A stretch of DNA of 64,000 nucleotides from Nitrospira sp. (GTDB lineage Bacteria; Nitrospirota; Nitrospiria; Nitrospirales; Nitrospiraceae). Location of the stretch: NCBI GenBank assembly GCA_029194675.1, contig JARFXP010000003.1:682001-746000 (forward strand). The letters are read 5' to 3'. Below, one piece after another: positions 46,823 to 54,949 of this stretch (the stretch's first letter is position 1; every line of letters begins with the position of its first letter). A program made the position numbers and the translations under genes. The notes under the pieces are model-generated. The model had not been told where the DNA came from, did no database searches, and saw nothing but the letters and a program-made list of their open reading frames with translations.

Positions 46823-47200
46823 TTACAACTGAGACGGTGTTGAGAGACCGTCAGTCACGACCAGCTGGCCTCGCATGATGGGATGGATCCCACAGTGATA
46901 GGGGTAACGGCCGGCCGGCAAGCTCGGCACAGTAAAGTGTCCTCCCGGTGAGACCGTTCCCGAATCGAATAGGCAGGGGCTCTCGTCCTTCACGCAGTCA
47001 TTGTGGGTGACGGTATGGTGGGTCGGTGTCGGATTATCCCAGCGAATGGGTGTGCCGCTCGCCACAGTGGCGGTGGCAGGAACGTAATAGGGTGATCCGT
47101 TCTCCATGAGAATCTGTGTGGTTGTCGAAAGGTTCAGGGCCGGCACACCCGCGCCGGCTCCGATCGTTAGGGCAATCGCCACGATGCACACTCGGTTCAT
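46823..47200 (-). CDS. Exported cupredoxin (plastocyanin-like)
   Basis: This 125-residue protein has a signal peptide (CIVAIALTIGAGAGVPALNL) and a cupredoxin fold: VPATATVASGTPIRWDNPTP, THHTVTHNDC, and the type-1 copper loop YPYHCGIHPIMRGQLVV. The copper ligands His (in HHTVTH), Cys, His and Met are all present, so it should carry a blue copper site and shuttle electrons in the periplasm. An extra cysteine pair (NDC...SPC) may form a disulfide. Small cupredoxins are numerous in nitrite oxidisers. Confidence 0.87.
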   Translation of the reverse strand: MNRVCIVAIALTIGAGAGVPALNLSTTTQILMENGSPYYVPATATVASGTPIRWDNPTPTHHTVTHNDCVKDESPCLFDSGTVSPGGHFTVPSLPAGRYPYHCGIHPIMRGQLVVTDGLSTPSQL

Positions 47201-47487
47201 GTCGGGGGGTAACCCTTGCCAGACGGTTTGTTCGTAAGAGCCGGGGACGACGACGATTCAGGCTCGTTTTCTCGTGGCTCCCGTCATAATAGCATGGGAT
47301 TGAGGCGGAGCGTTCTGAAATCCTTCCACCTTGCTCGTCGGCTGGCAAGATCCTTCTCCTTTTGAGTCCGATGAAAGTCGGAAATGGCTGATCGATGGAA
47401 ATCAAGATCGGGGTGGTTGCAAGAGGCTGTTCGTTCATGCTAGATGGAGGCCGTTGCGCCGCGCTGAAACGAAGAGGAGGAATCGGA

Positions 47488-47952
47488 ATGGCGAACAAGA
47501 AGAAAAAAACCGTAGCGAAAAAACCGTCGCGGGCGAAAAAAGCTACACCGACGCCGAAGAAGAAAGCGGTCAAGAAAACGGTGAAAAAGCGTACGGCTGT
47601 CAAAGCGTCCAAACCGGCATCGAAGAAACGGACCGCCAAGAAAGCAGCCGGCAAAGCTGTGAGGAAGGCCGCGCCCAAGGCCAGCCCACCGAGCACATCA
47701 GCTAAGCAAGTCGCCGGTGAAGAGGACGTGACTCCACGCAAGCCTGTGGTGGCCAAACCAGCCATGCCTATGGAACCGGGGGAGGCCGATCTCGACGATG
47801 ACGATGAAATCGTCAGCGATGACCTGGAGATGGAGGGTGAGATCGAAGAAGACGACGTCCAAGAAGAATTGGATCTCGACGCCGATGACGACAGGGACGC
47901 GCTTATTGATAAGTCCGACGATTTGTTGGACGACGATTACCGACACAGCTGA
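47488..47952 (+). CDS. Histone-H1-like basic/acidic protein
   Basis: This 154-residue protein has a Lys/Ala-rich N-terminal half (KKKKTVAKKPSRAKKATPTP, KKTVKKRTAVKASKPASKKR) like eukaryotic H1 tails and bacterial AlgP/HctB-like proteins, and a strongly acidic C-terminal half (DLDDDDEIVSDDLEMEGEIE). The basic half may bind DNA or RNA, the acidic half could regulate it. A strong GAGGAGGAATCGGA ribosome site sets the start at 47488. The protein is probably largely disordered. Confidence 0.75.
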   Translation: MANKKKKTVAKKPSRAKKATPTPKKKAVKKTVKKRTAVKASKPASKKRTAKKAAGKAVRKAAPKASPPSTSAKQVAGEEDVTPRKPVVAKPAMPMEPGEADLDDDDEIVSDDLEMEGEIEEDDVQEELDLDADDDRDALIDKSDDLLDDDYRHS

Positions 47953-48095
47953 TATCTCGTCCTTCAGTGATCGTCCCGGCCCTGTCTATAATGCCTCCCG
48001 TTCGATGCAATTGACCATTGGCGGAAGCAAGGGGCGTGAGGTCTGCATTCATCGCTTGTACGCACCGCCGTTGAAACCGATTAATTCCAGCGGCG

Positions 48096-49277
48096 GTGTC
48101 TCATTATCCCCAGAACATTTCGGCGCTTTCCCCTTGCAATACGGACAGAACCTTGCTTCGCCTCTGCTTATTTGGAACAGATGCCGGACTTTGGAAGCAG
48201 AGGTGGTCTCGTTGGTATGTGGCTTTGGCGCTTGTAAACGCCATTACGACAACCCCACCCGAAGCCGATGCTGTGTGCATTGTCGAGGCACCTGCGAGTG
48301 GAATTGACGCTGGTCTTGTGCTCCATCTTTCGTCCACCTGTACGTCGGCTGAGCGAGAAGCCCATGCAGTACTTGGCGAAGTCATCATGGATGCGATCGC
48401 CAAGGGGCGTCCTGTCGATCTCCTTGGTGTGATCGTGCGCGGGGATCTTATCTTCGATCACCTTGCTGTACAAACAACGTCAGGTTTATCGTTACCTGCG
48501 TCGGAGATAACGAACCAACAAGATCGTGCCGGCGGCAACGGGCAGCGACTCGTTCGCGAGGCACTGAATCTAAGAGATTCCGTGGTATTGGGCGCAGTGC
48601 GCCATCGGTCAGCTGACGGCATGCTTCGGTTTGAAGGACCTGTGAACTTTTCCCGGTCTCATTTCAGGGAGGGCGTAGATCTCTCGCGGTCAGTCTTCCA
48701 GGAACGAGTCGAACTATCCGCCGCCACTTTTGATAAGGAAACCTATTTTGTTCGGGGACAGTTCGCCCGGCAGATGGACTGTCGTGAAACCAAGTTTGGT
48801 TCCAGCACCAGATTTCATCAATCAACGTTTCGAGGTTCGGTGGACTGTACCGGTGCGCTTTTCGACGGCATGGCAGAATTTCTGGAAGTGACTTTCGAGC
48901 AATCGGCTACGTTTGCGCGATCGAGGTTCGGCCTGGGGACGGGATTTTCCGGGAGTCGTTTCAAAAGTCGGGTCAGTTTCAGTGAAGCGATCTTCAGCCG
49001 GGAGGCTTTTTTTGGGTTTGCGGCATTTGAAGATGAAGCGGTATTTTCCGCTGCCCAGTTTCTAGGGTCAGTGGATTTCTCAAACGCTGAATTCAGACAA
49101 CAAGACGACCTGGCAAAGGCACGTTTCGATCAAGCACCGCGTTTAGCCCAAACAAAGCGGATTGAATCAGCTCAGCCTGCTGGTCTTTTTCAGACCAGGA
49201 ATGGACAGTATGCTCTCACCTTAGCCTTTCTTATCGTGGCTGCCTTGCTTGTCGCATATGCCGTAAGACTGAAATGA
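48096..49277 (+). CDS. Pentapeptide-repeat protein with C-terminal membrane anchor
   Basis: This protein (up to 393 residues) ends in a run of F/L-centred pentapeptide repeats over about residues 180-350 (FSRSHFREGVDLSRSVFQER, FRGSVDCTGALFDGMAEFLE and so on), which form a right-handed beta-helix. A C-terminal membrane segment follows (ALTLAFLIVAALLVAYAVRL). The first part (before residue 140) is less certain. The best start is unclear: GTG 48096 or one further in, near a possible export segment (WYVALALVNAITTTPPEADA). Its role is unknown. Confidence 0.7.
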   Translation: MSHYPQNISALSPCNTDRTLLRLCLFGTDAGLWKQRWSRWYVALALVNAITTTPPEADAVCIVEAPASGIDAGLVLHLSSTCTSAEREAHAVLGEVIMDAIAKGRPVDLLGVIVRGDLIFDHLAVQTTSGLSLPASEITNQQDRAGGNGQRLVREALNLRDSVVLGAVRHRSADGMLRFEGPVNFSRSHFREGVDLSRSVFQERVELSAATFDKETYFVRGQFARQMDCRETKFGSSTRFHQSTFRGSVDCTGALFDGMAEFLEVTFEQSATFARSRFGLGTGFSGSRFKSRVSFSEAIFSREAFFGFAAFEDEAVFSAAQFLGSVDFSNAEFRQQDDLAKARFDQAPRLAQTKRIESAQPAGLFQTRNGQYALTLAFLIVAALLVAYAVRLK

Positions 49278-49359
49278 AGAGTAGTTGAAGAGCATTCGAG
49301 TATCCCCAATATATAGGTTCAGGCTTGCCCGTTGCCCCATAAGTTGATATAACGACGTC

Positions 49360-50166
49360 GTGGACTCACAGGCCGAAGATTTCGAACAAACCGAGCTTCC
49401 GTACCAGGTCCGCATCGAAAATTTCGAGGGCCCACTGGATTTACTGCTGCATCTCATCAAAAAGAATGAGATCAACATCTACGATATCCCAGTTGCGATG
49501 ATTGCCCAACAATACCTCGAGTATCTGGAGGCCATGGAGGAACTCAACCTCAACGTGGCGGGTGATTTTTTGGTCATGGCAGCGACGTTATTGCAGATCA
49601 AATCCAGAATGCTGTTGCCGGTGGATGAGACGGCCGACGACGACGAAGATGGGCCGGACCCACGGGAAGAACTCGTTCGACGCTTGCTCGAATATAAGGC
49701 TTTCAAAGAGGCGGCACGTCAGCTCGACCAGCAGGAAACGGTGTGGCGCGAGATCTTTTGGCGTGAGCAAGCTCTATCAGTCGAAGAGGTTGAGGAGGAT
49801 CTTCCATTAGAGAACGTCTCGCTGTTTGATCTCGTTGATGCGCTCAAGGAAGTGCTGGAACGGAATCCGAGCAGCCGGCTCATCGAGATTGTTCTCGACA
49901 ATCTCACGGTTCGCGAGCGGATGAACCTCGTTCTGGAAATGCTCGAAGGCAAAGACTCGGTCTCATTTGCCGCGCTGTTCCAGGGATCGTGCCATCGAAT
50001 GGTGGTCGTTGTGACGTTCCTGGCGTTACTTGAATTGATGCGATTGCGGGTTGTTCGTGTATTCCAAGGGGAAACGTTCGGACCGATTCTGGTTTCACGG
50101 ACGTTCTCTTTAGTGCCCGATCCGGCAGAGCTTGATGATGTCGATGTAGAATGGAGGGGAGCATGA
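49360..50166 (+). CDS. scpA: Segregation and condensation protein A
   Basis: This 268-residue kleisin bridges SMC heads and binds ScpB in the chromosome-organising condensin complex. The N-terminal domain starts YQVRIENFEGPLDLLLHLIK and continues EINIYDIPVAMIAQQYLEYL. The C-terminal winged helix reads GSCHRMVVVVTFLALLELMR and LRVVRVFQGETFGPI. It starts at GTG and overlaps scpB by ATGA. The smc gene itself is not in the window. Confidence 0.93.
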   Translation: MDSQAEDFEQTELPYQVRIENFEGPLDLLLHLIKKNEINIYDIPVAMIAQQYLEYLEAMEELNLNVAGDFLVMAATLLQIKSRMLLPVDETADDDEDGPDPREELVRRLLEYKAFKEAARQLDQQETVWREIFWREQALSVEEVEEDLPLENVSLFDLVDALKEVLERNPSSRLIEIVLDNLTVRERMNLVLEMLEGKDSVSFAALFQGSCHRMVVVVTFLALLELMRLRVVRVFQGETFGPILVSRTFSLVPDPAELDDVDVEWRGA

Positions 50167-50960
50167 CTCCACTGATGGTGGATGTGGTTCATCATGTGCC
50201 GGAAGCCGACGCGATGAATATCGGAGAGATGAATGGATCCCCTCATGATCAGAGCTTCGATGACAATCTGGTGCAAGGCCTGGGCGAGCTCCAGGCGATT
50301 CTGGAGGCATTGCTTTTCGTTTCGTCCGAACCGCTGTCCTTGTCGCGTCTTGTGTCCGTGATGGGGAACGTGTCGAAGGTTGAAGTGGAAGAGGCGTTAC
50401 GAATTCTCGGTCAGGCGCTTGAGCAAGAAGGGCGCGGGGTGCGACTGGCTGTCGTCGCTGGCGGGTACCGTCTTGTTACGAAGCAGGACTATGGCTCTTG
50501 GATCAAACGGCTGGACAAGGCCAAGACGGCGGCAAAACTGTCCAGATCCGCGCTGGAGTCATTGGCGATCATTGCCTACAAGCAACCGCTGGTGCGGTCG
50601 GAGATCGAAGAAATCCGTGGGGTGGAAACCTCCGGTGTATTGCGTACGCTGTTGGAGCGAAAACTGGTGAGAATCGTCGGACGTAAAGAAGTCCCCGGCC
50701 GTCCAATCATGTATGGGACGACCAAATTCTTTCTTGAACATTTCGGCTTAAGCGATCTCTCGCAGCTACCCCCACTTCGGGAATTCAAAGAACTGGGTGA
50801 GGCAGAACAATCACTTCTTCCGATGGAGGGAGGGGATGTTCTACCCGAGGGCGGGTCGATCGAGACGCTCACGGCAACTGAAGAACCGTCGGTGGACGAA
50901 CAACTTCAAGCGCCTGTCCCTTTCGATGAGGTATTGGATCCTCTCCCTACCGCTCGGTAG
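50163..50960 (+). CDS. scpB: Segregation and condensation protein B
   Basis: This 265-residue protein is the winged-helix partner of ScpA. It reads LGELQAILEALLFVSSEPLS, KVEVEEALRILGQALEQEGR and GYRLVTKQDYGSWIKRL in the first winged helix, and ESLAIIAYKQPLVRSEIEEI and TSGVLRTLLERKLVRIVGRK in the second, then GTTKFFLEHFGLSDLSQLPP. The start at ATG 50163 (GGAGGGGAGC upstream, overlapping the scpA stop) was chosen over 50151. The last roughly 60 residues are acidic and variable. Confidence 0.93.
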   Translation: MTPLMVDVVHHVPEADAMNIGEMNGSPHDQSFDDNLVQGLGELQAILEALLFVSSEPLSLSRLVSVMGNVSKVEVEEALRILGQALEQEGRGVRLAVVAGGYRLVTKQDYGSWIKRLDKAKTAAKLSRSALESLAIIAYKQPLVRSEIEEIRGVETSGVLRTLLERKLVRIVGRKEVPGRPIMYGTTKFFLEHFGLSDLSQLPPLREFKELGEAEQSLLPMEGGDVLPEGGSIETLTATEEPSVDEQLQAPVPFDEVLDPLPTAR

Positions 50961-51040
50961 CCAACGAATTTCCCTATAAGATCAGGATGGTAAGTCCCGT
51001 TTTCGGGCCGGCCTCCTGCTCCTTCACATCCGCTTGCCGC

Positions 51041-51919
51041 CTAGAGATTTAAAGCTCTGGGATCAGCCGCATTGGCGGTGCGGAGCGACCAGGCTAATCC
51101 GAGAAGTGAAAGCGTAAAAATAAGCCATTTCGATGGGTCGAAATTATACCAGCGGGGGCCGTTTCGGTAGTCGCTTTGATGGGTGTGGTGATAGTTGTGG
51201 TACCCCTCACCGAAGGTCAGCAGCGAAACCAGCCAGCTATCGCGACTGGAATCCGCTTGACTGTGCGGCTGGCTTCCCCAGAGATGACAAACTGAATTGA
51301 TGCAAAAGGTCGAATTCAGCACGGCAAAGGTCCGACCGACGCCGGCCAGCATAAAACAGCCTATCCCGGCACTCAAACCACCGTAGAGAAAGCCCACGAG
51401 AAACGGGAATGCCAGACCTGAGAGGACGATCGGTGTGTAGTAGCGATGTTGCCACATCACGACCGGATCTTGCCGGAGCCGAGTCGCGTATTTCTCATCC
51501 GAATAGCGCTGGTCGGAGAAGAGCCACCCGCAGTGGCTGTGCCAGAATCCTAGTCGAGCGTTGTAGGGATCTGCGTCTTGGTCGCAGGCAGCATGGTGGC
51601 GGATGTGATCGGCTCCCCACCGCAGAGCTGATTGTTGCAGCGCCCACCCCCCGGCGATGAGTAATCCAGCCTTGACCCAATCGGGGCACATGAAACTCCT
51701 GTGCGAAATCAAGCGATGGTAGCCGACCGTAATGCCGAGTCCGGTGATGATGTAGAGGAAGCCAAACATGGTCCAGTCGACCCAGGTGTAGCCATAGATG
51801 ATGCCGAATGCCGGCACTCCGATAAGCGCGCTCCCCACAATAAGACTGAACAGTAATACCGTTATGTAGACGGGATAGGTACGCCTCAGCCCGCTGACGG
51901 ATTGTGAAGCTGGTGTCAT
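51041..51919 (-). CDS. Acyl-CoA desaturase (delta-9 type)
   Basis: This 292-residue membrane enzyme carries the three His boxes of fatty-acid desaturases: HRLISH (residues about 67-72), HIRHH, and EGYHNYHHTHQSDYRNG. About four membrane helices flank them (VYITVLLFSLIVGSALIGVP, MFGFLYIITGLGITVGYHRL, YTPIVLSGLAFPFLVGFLYG). It inserts a cis double bond into saturated acyl chains using a diiron centre and oxygen. It is a single-gene unit. Confidence 0.9.
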   Translation of the reverse strand: MTPASQSVSGLRRTYPVYITVLLFSLIVGSALIGVPAFGIIYGYTWVDWTMFGFLYIITGLGITVGYHRLISHRSFMCPDWVKAGLLIAGGWALQQSALRWGADHIRHHAACDQDADPYNARLGFWHSHCGWLFSDQRYSDEKYATRLRQDPVVMWQHRYYTPIVLSGLAFPFLVGFLYGGLSAGIGCFMLAGVGRTFAVLNSTFCINSVCHLWGSQPHSQADSSRDSWLVSLLTFGEGYHNYHHTHQSDYRNGPRWYNFDPSKWLIFTLSLLGLAWSLRTANAADPRALNL

Positions 51920-52072
51920 ACGTGATTACGCAGGAGGGAGTATGCGCTACCCAGTCAGATGTTGAGAATGTGACGTAATTGTCATGCAGACATTTGGACT
52001 CGATGATCCGAGCAGTATCCTTTGGACACTTTACCAGGACATATCAGAAATAGCTACTATTGGAAGGCCCCT

Positions 52073-52202
52073 GTAGCTAACACATCATCTGTCCGGTTTT
52101 TTCTCACACGATCTGTCGGGTTGAAGGTGCGTCCTCAAGGAGGGCCACCCTAATCGGACAGATCATCTTCTGCAAAAAGCGGACAGATGATGTGCTAGCT
52201 AC
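52073..52202. repeat. Small element with imperfect 29-bp inverted repeats (MITE or IS-end remnant)
   Basis: The left arm (52073-52101) and right arm (52174-52202) are near-perfect reverse complements; the shared core is CACATCATCTGTCCG (left) and its reverse complement. Two further copies of the CGGACAGAT-like motif occur inside, giving a nested pattern as at ends of IS21-like elements. There is no gene inside. The right arm covers the last codons and stop of the lasso-type cyclase gene, so the protein's C-terminus (VLECS) is partly encoded by the element. Confidence 0.65.
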
Positions 52203-54132
52203 ACTCAAGGACCGGTAGCTGGACATCGATGCTCTGCTTCAGGAAAATGCTGCGGAACCACAGTTCGACTCCCAAAATCATCCAGAGCGATGCGACATAA
52301 AATCGATAGTCTTCGTTCCCTCGGCTGTAACAGTTCGCCATTAGCTGGTAGTCGGCCCACACTTTACCGCCATCAACCCACCCCATAGAGGAGACGGACA
52401 GTGAACGGAAGATAGCCATCATCGGTTCGGCGATGAGCGCATGGGCAAAGACACAGGAGAAGTCAGCTTTGTCGACTCTCTCGCGTACCGATGCGGGAAG
52501 CATTTCCTCAAGGGCGTGACGCAGAATGAACTTGGGTCTGTTCCTCCAGCGTTGCGCTTCCGGCAAAGCAAGAGCAAACTCGATGAGCCGTCGATCGTTG
52601 AATGGATGACGGCTTTCCAGGCCGAAGGAGGACGAAGCGCGTTCATCCATTTCGATTCCGTGGACGCCGAGACCATGCATCGTCGATCGGAATAAGTCTT
52701 GCTGCGCATAGCTACACCCGCGAGGGATCCAGGAAGCCCGGCGAATGCGTTCCTGCATCTGCGTTCGGCGCCACATTGCCGGTGACATCCAATCCGGCAT
52801 GCTCGTTCGTCCAAGGAGCTGTTTCCCAAGGTTTCGACATGGTTGTGGAATCAGCGGCAGGAGACCGAATTGCACAAGCGGCAGGGAGAACAGGTCATAT
52901 GAGAGCTGCTCGTCGTGCCACAGATGATCGGCGCGCAGGCGTCGGAGCAGCGATCTAAACTTCAGGTTGCGCAAGAGATCGGCGTAGTGGAAGAAGCTGC
53001 CGGTCAGCCATTCATCTCCCCCGGACCCTGTCAGCAGCACGCGACAACCTTGCTGTTGCGCCAAGCGCCGAAGCGGGACGTTCATGACGCCGTTGGGGTG
53101 GTCGGGAAAGTCCTGATAGCGAAATACGTCTTGAACAAGGTCACCCAAGCTTGGTGTTTCTGGCCTGATGCGGTGCGAGCGGAATGGCCCCCGCGCGACC
53201 ACGTCGTCGATAAATGCATGTTCATCGCAGGGCAAGCCTGGGAACACGAGAGAGAAGGTCTGCAAGTTTTTGTTGAGCTGTGGCTGCAGCCGAGATCCTT
53301 TTTGAAGAAGACTCACGACGGATGAGGAGTCGAGACCACCGCTCAATTCAAGACCGATGGGCCGGTGGCTGCGAAGGCGGCAGCGTACGGCTTTTTCGAA
53401 GAGATCGAGAAAATGCCGGGCATAGTCGTCGTCGTTCGTGTATCTAATCCGGCGCCCTGGGTCGAACGTCCAATAACGCCGCGCCTCGATCCGACCCGCT
53501 CGGACGATGAGGATATGCGCCGGCTCAAGTCGGGAGATTCCTTCGTACAGGGTTTCGGCATTCGTGACGACCATGCTGCTCAGGAATTCAGCGATCATCG
53601 CCTCGTTTGGCCGTCGGGGAACGACGTCATGCTCGAAGAGCGGCGGAATCTCCGATGCCCAGTAGAAACTGGTTCCGTACAGACAATAGTAGAAAGGTTT
53701 CAGCCCCAGAATATCTCGCGCACAGAATAGCTGGCGGCGGTGCCCGTCCCAGACAACGAAGGCAAAGTCGCCGATGACATGCTCAGGACAATGTTCGCCC
53801 CAGTGCTGATAAGCACGGAGCAGCAACTCCGCATCCGTATCGGCGCGAAGGTCAAACCCGGCAGTACTGAGAGAGAGCATAAGGTCTTCGCGATTGTCTA
53901 TCCGTCCATCCAAAGCCAGACAAATAGTTCCGGACTCATCCAGCCACGGTTGACGTTCATAGAGCGACTCCGGCGTGGTCTGGAGCATTGTGTGGCCGAT
54001 GCCGATCGGACCTTTGACCCAGCAATCTGAAGCATCGGGCCCTCGGTGGGCCACCCGATAGGTCATACGCTCCAGAAGGGCAAATTCGACAGGTCTACTG
54101 TCGAGGTGATAGATCCCGGCGAGACCGCTCAT
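52195..54132 (-). CDS. Asparagine-synthetase-like cyclase, lasso-peptide C type
   Basis: This 645-residue protein has an N-terminal class II glutaminase-like domain (MSGLAGIYHLDSRPVEFALL, RVAHRGPDASDCWV) and a C-terminal synthetase domain with the PP-loop LELSGGLDSSSVVSL and TGSGGDEWLTGSFF. In true AsnB the residue after Met1 is the catalytic Cys; here it is Ser, so glutamine use is lost. Lasso-peptide macrolactam synthetases (McjC type) also lack it. The ATG at 54132 overlaps the B2 stop (ATGA). The C-terminus is altered by the inverted-repeat element. Confidence 0.82.
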   Translation of the reverse strand: MSGLAGIYHLDSRPVEFALLERMTYRVAHRGPDASDCWVKGPIGIGHTMLQTTPESLYERQPWLDESGTICLALDGRIDNREDLMLSLSTAGFDLRADTDAELLLRAYQHWGEHCPEHVIGDFAFVVWDGHRRQLFCARDILGLKPFYYCLYGTSFYWASEIPPLFEHDVVPRRPNEAMIAEFLSSMVVTNAETLYEGISRLEPAHILIVRAGRIEARRYWTFDPGRRIRYTNDDDYARHFLDLFEKAVRCRLRSHRPIGLELSGGLDSSSVVSLLQKGSRLQPQLNKNLQTFSLVFPGLPCDEHAFIDDVVARGPFRSHRIRPETPSLGDLVQDVFRYQDFPDHPNGVMNVPLRRLAQQQGCRVLLTGSGGDEWLTGSFFHYADLLRNLKFRSLLRRLRADHLWHDEQLSYDLFSLPLVQFGLLPLIPQPCRNLGKQLLGRTSMPDWMSPAMWRRTQMQERIRRASWIPRGCSYAQQDLFRSTMHGLGVHGIEMDERASSSFGLESRHPFNDRRLIEFALALPEAQRWRNRPKFILRHALEEMLPASVRERVDKADFSCVFAHALIAEPMMAIFRSLSVSSMGWVDGGKVWADYQLMANCYSRGNEDYRFYVASLWMILGVELWFRSIFLKQSIDVQLPVLECS

Positions 54133-54575
54133 GTGGGCCACCGGAACATGAGTGCATAGCGGCTTACGAACGAGAGCGTGTCACCCAACACGACGCCATC
54201 TTGTTCAACCCAAGCATGTCCTTCCAGCTGAGTCTGGTCCTTGCTGACCCCGAGACAAACTGAGACCGGTTGCAGTCTTGCGCGCAATAACCAAAAGAGA
54301 AGCAGAGAGCGTGGGAGGCAGCGACCGTTTCCGTGGCTCACCGCTGCTGCCATATCGGCCAACGCTACAAACCGATCTGTTGCCCAGTGAGCATGGGGTA
54401 TGAGAATCTGACCAAGTCGGGGGGAGGAGGCAATGCGTGAGATGAAGGACGCGACACGGTGAAGGGGTACACAGGAGAGGGTGACTCGCAGGCTAAGAGA
54501 CAATGCGGTTAATTGTAGGAGGAGCGCCTGTTCGATTAGGGGTAAATCAGCGAGCCGACGGAGTTTGCGCAGCAT
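54129..54575 (-). CDS. Lasso-peptide B2-type leader protease (transglutaminase-like)
   Basis: This 148-residue protein matches the Transglut_core3 (lasso B2) family. The Cys-His-Asp triad is visible: Cys in GNGRCLPRSLLLFWLLRARL, His in QLEGHAWVEQDGVVLGDT, and Asp in LGDT. The helical N-terminus (PLIEQALLLQLTALSLSLRV) is also typical. B2 removes the leader peptide once B1 has delivered it. It overlaps the B1 gene by 29 bases and the C gene by four, so all three are coupled. Confidence 0.83.
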   Translation of the reverse strand: MLRKLRRLADLPLIEQALLLQLTALSLSLRVTLSCVPLHRVASFISRIASSPRLGQILIPHAHWATDRFVALADMAAAVSHGNGRCLPRSLLLFWLLRARLQPVSVCLGVSKDQTQLEGHAWVEQDGVVLGDTLSFVSRYALMFRWPT

Positions 54576-54831
54576 CGGTCGTCAGCAACCCTTTGGCTAA
54601 GAGCCGATCAATCAAAGCCGTCACGTCCTTTTCAAGCCGTGGTGCATCCACATCATACTCGGCGAGGAGGGTGTCGATGGCCAAGGAGGTTGAACCGTGT
54701 TCGGCAATAAGGTTCCATACACGAGTGCCCACGGCATCCAGCCCGAAATAGGTCCCGGTGTCGAGATTCAACAAGACAGACTCGCCAGCCAAGTCACGAA
54801 ATACCACATTGTGCGCAATACGAAGGTGCAT
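54547..54831 (-). CDS. PqqD-like RiPP recognition element, lasso B1 type
   Basis: This 94-residue protein has the PqqD/RRE pattern: VVFRDLAGESVLLNLDTGTY, FGLDAVGTRVWNLIAEHG, and a helical rest (LEKDVTALIDRLLAKGLL). In lasso pathways B1 binds the leader peptide and hands it to B2. It is the first gene of the B1-B2-C unit, 118 bases after the glycosyltransferase stop on the same strand. No precursor peptide is seen in that gap. Confidence 0.83.
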   Translation of the reverse strand: MHLRIAHNVVFRDLAGESVLLNLDTGTYFGLDAVGTRVWNLIAEHGSTSLAIDTLLAEYDVDAPRLEKDVTALIDRLLAKGLLTTDAAQTPSAR

Positions 54832-54949
54832 GGAACCTCATCCCTGCCCTTAAGAGATGCGGCTCACACGATAGTCGCCGATAACTAACCTGTCAAGATG
54901 TCATGCGGCGGAATGAGCGTCGTGGACGTGACGGCGAGGCCGAGCGGTT

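Noticed and set aside
52081..52178. A 20-codon minus-strand ORF (start near 52169) downstream of the C gene as lasso precursor
   Set aside because: It lies inside the inverted-repeat element, starts MICPIRVALL and has no leader-like or ring-forming pattern.
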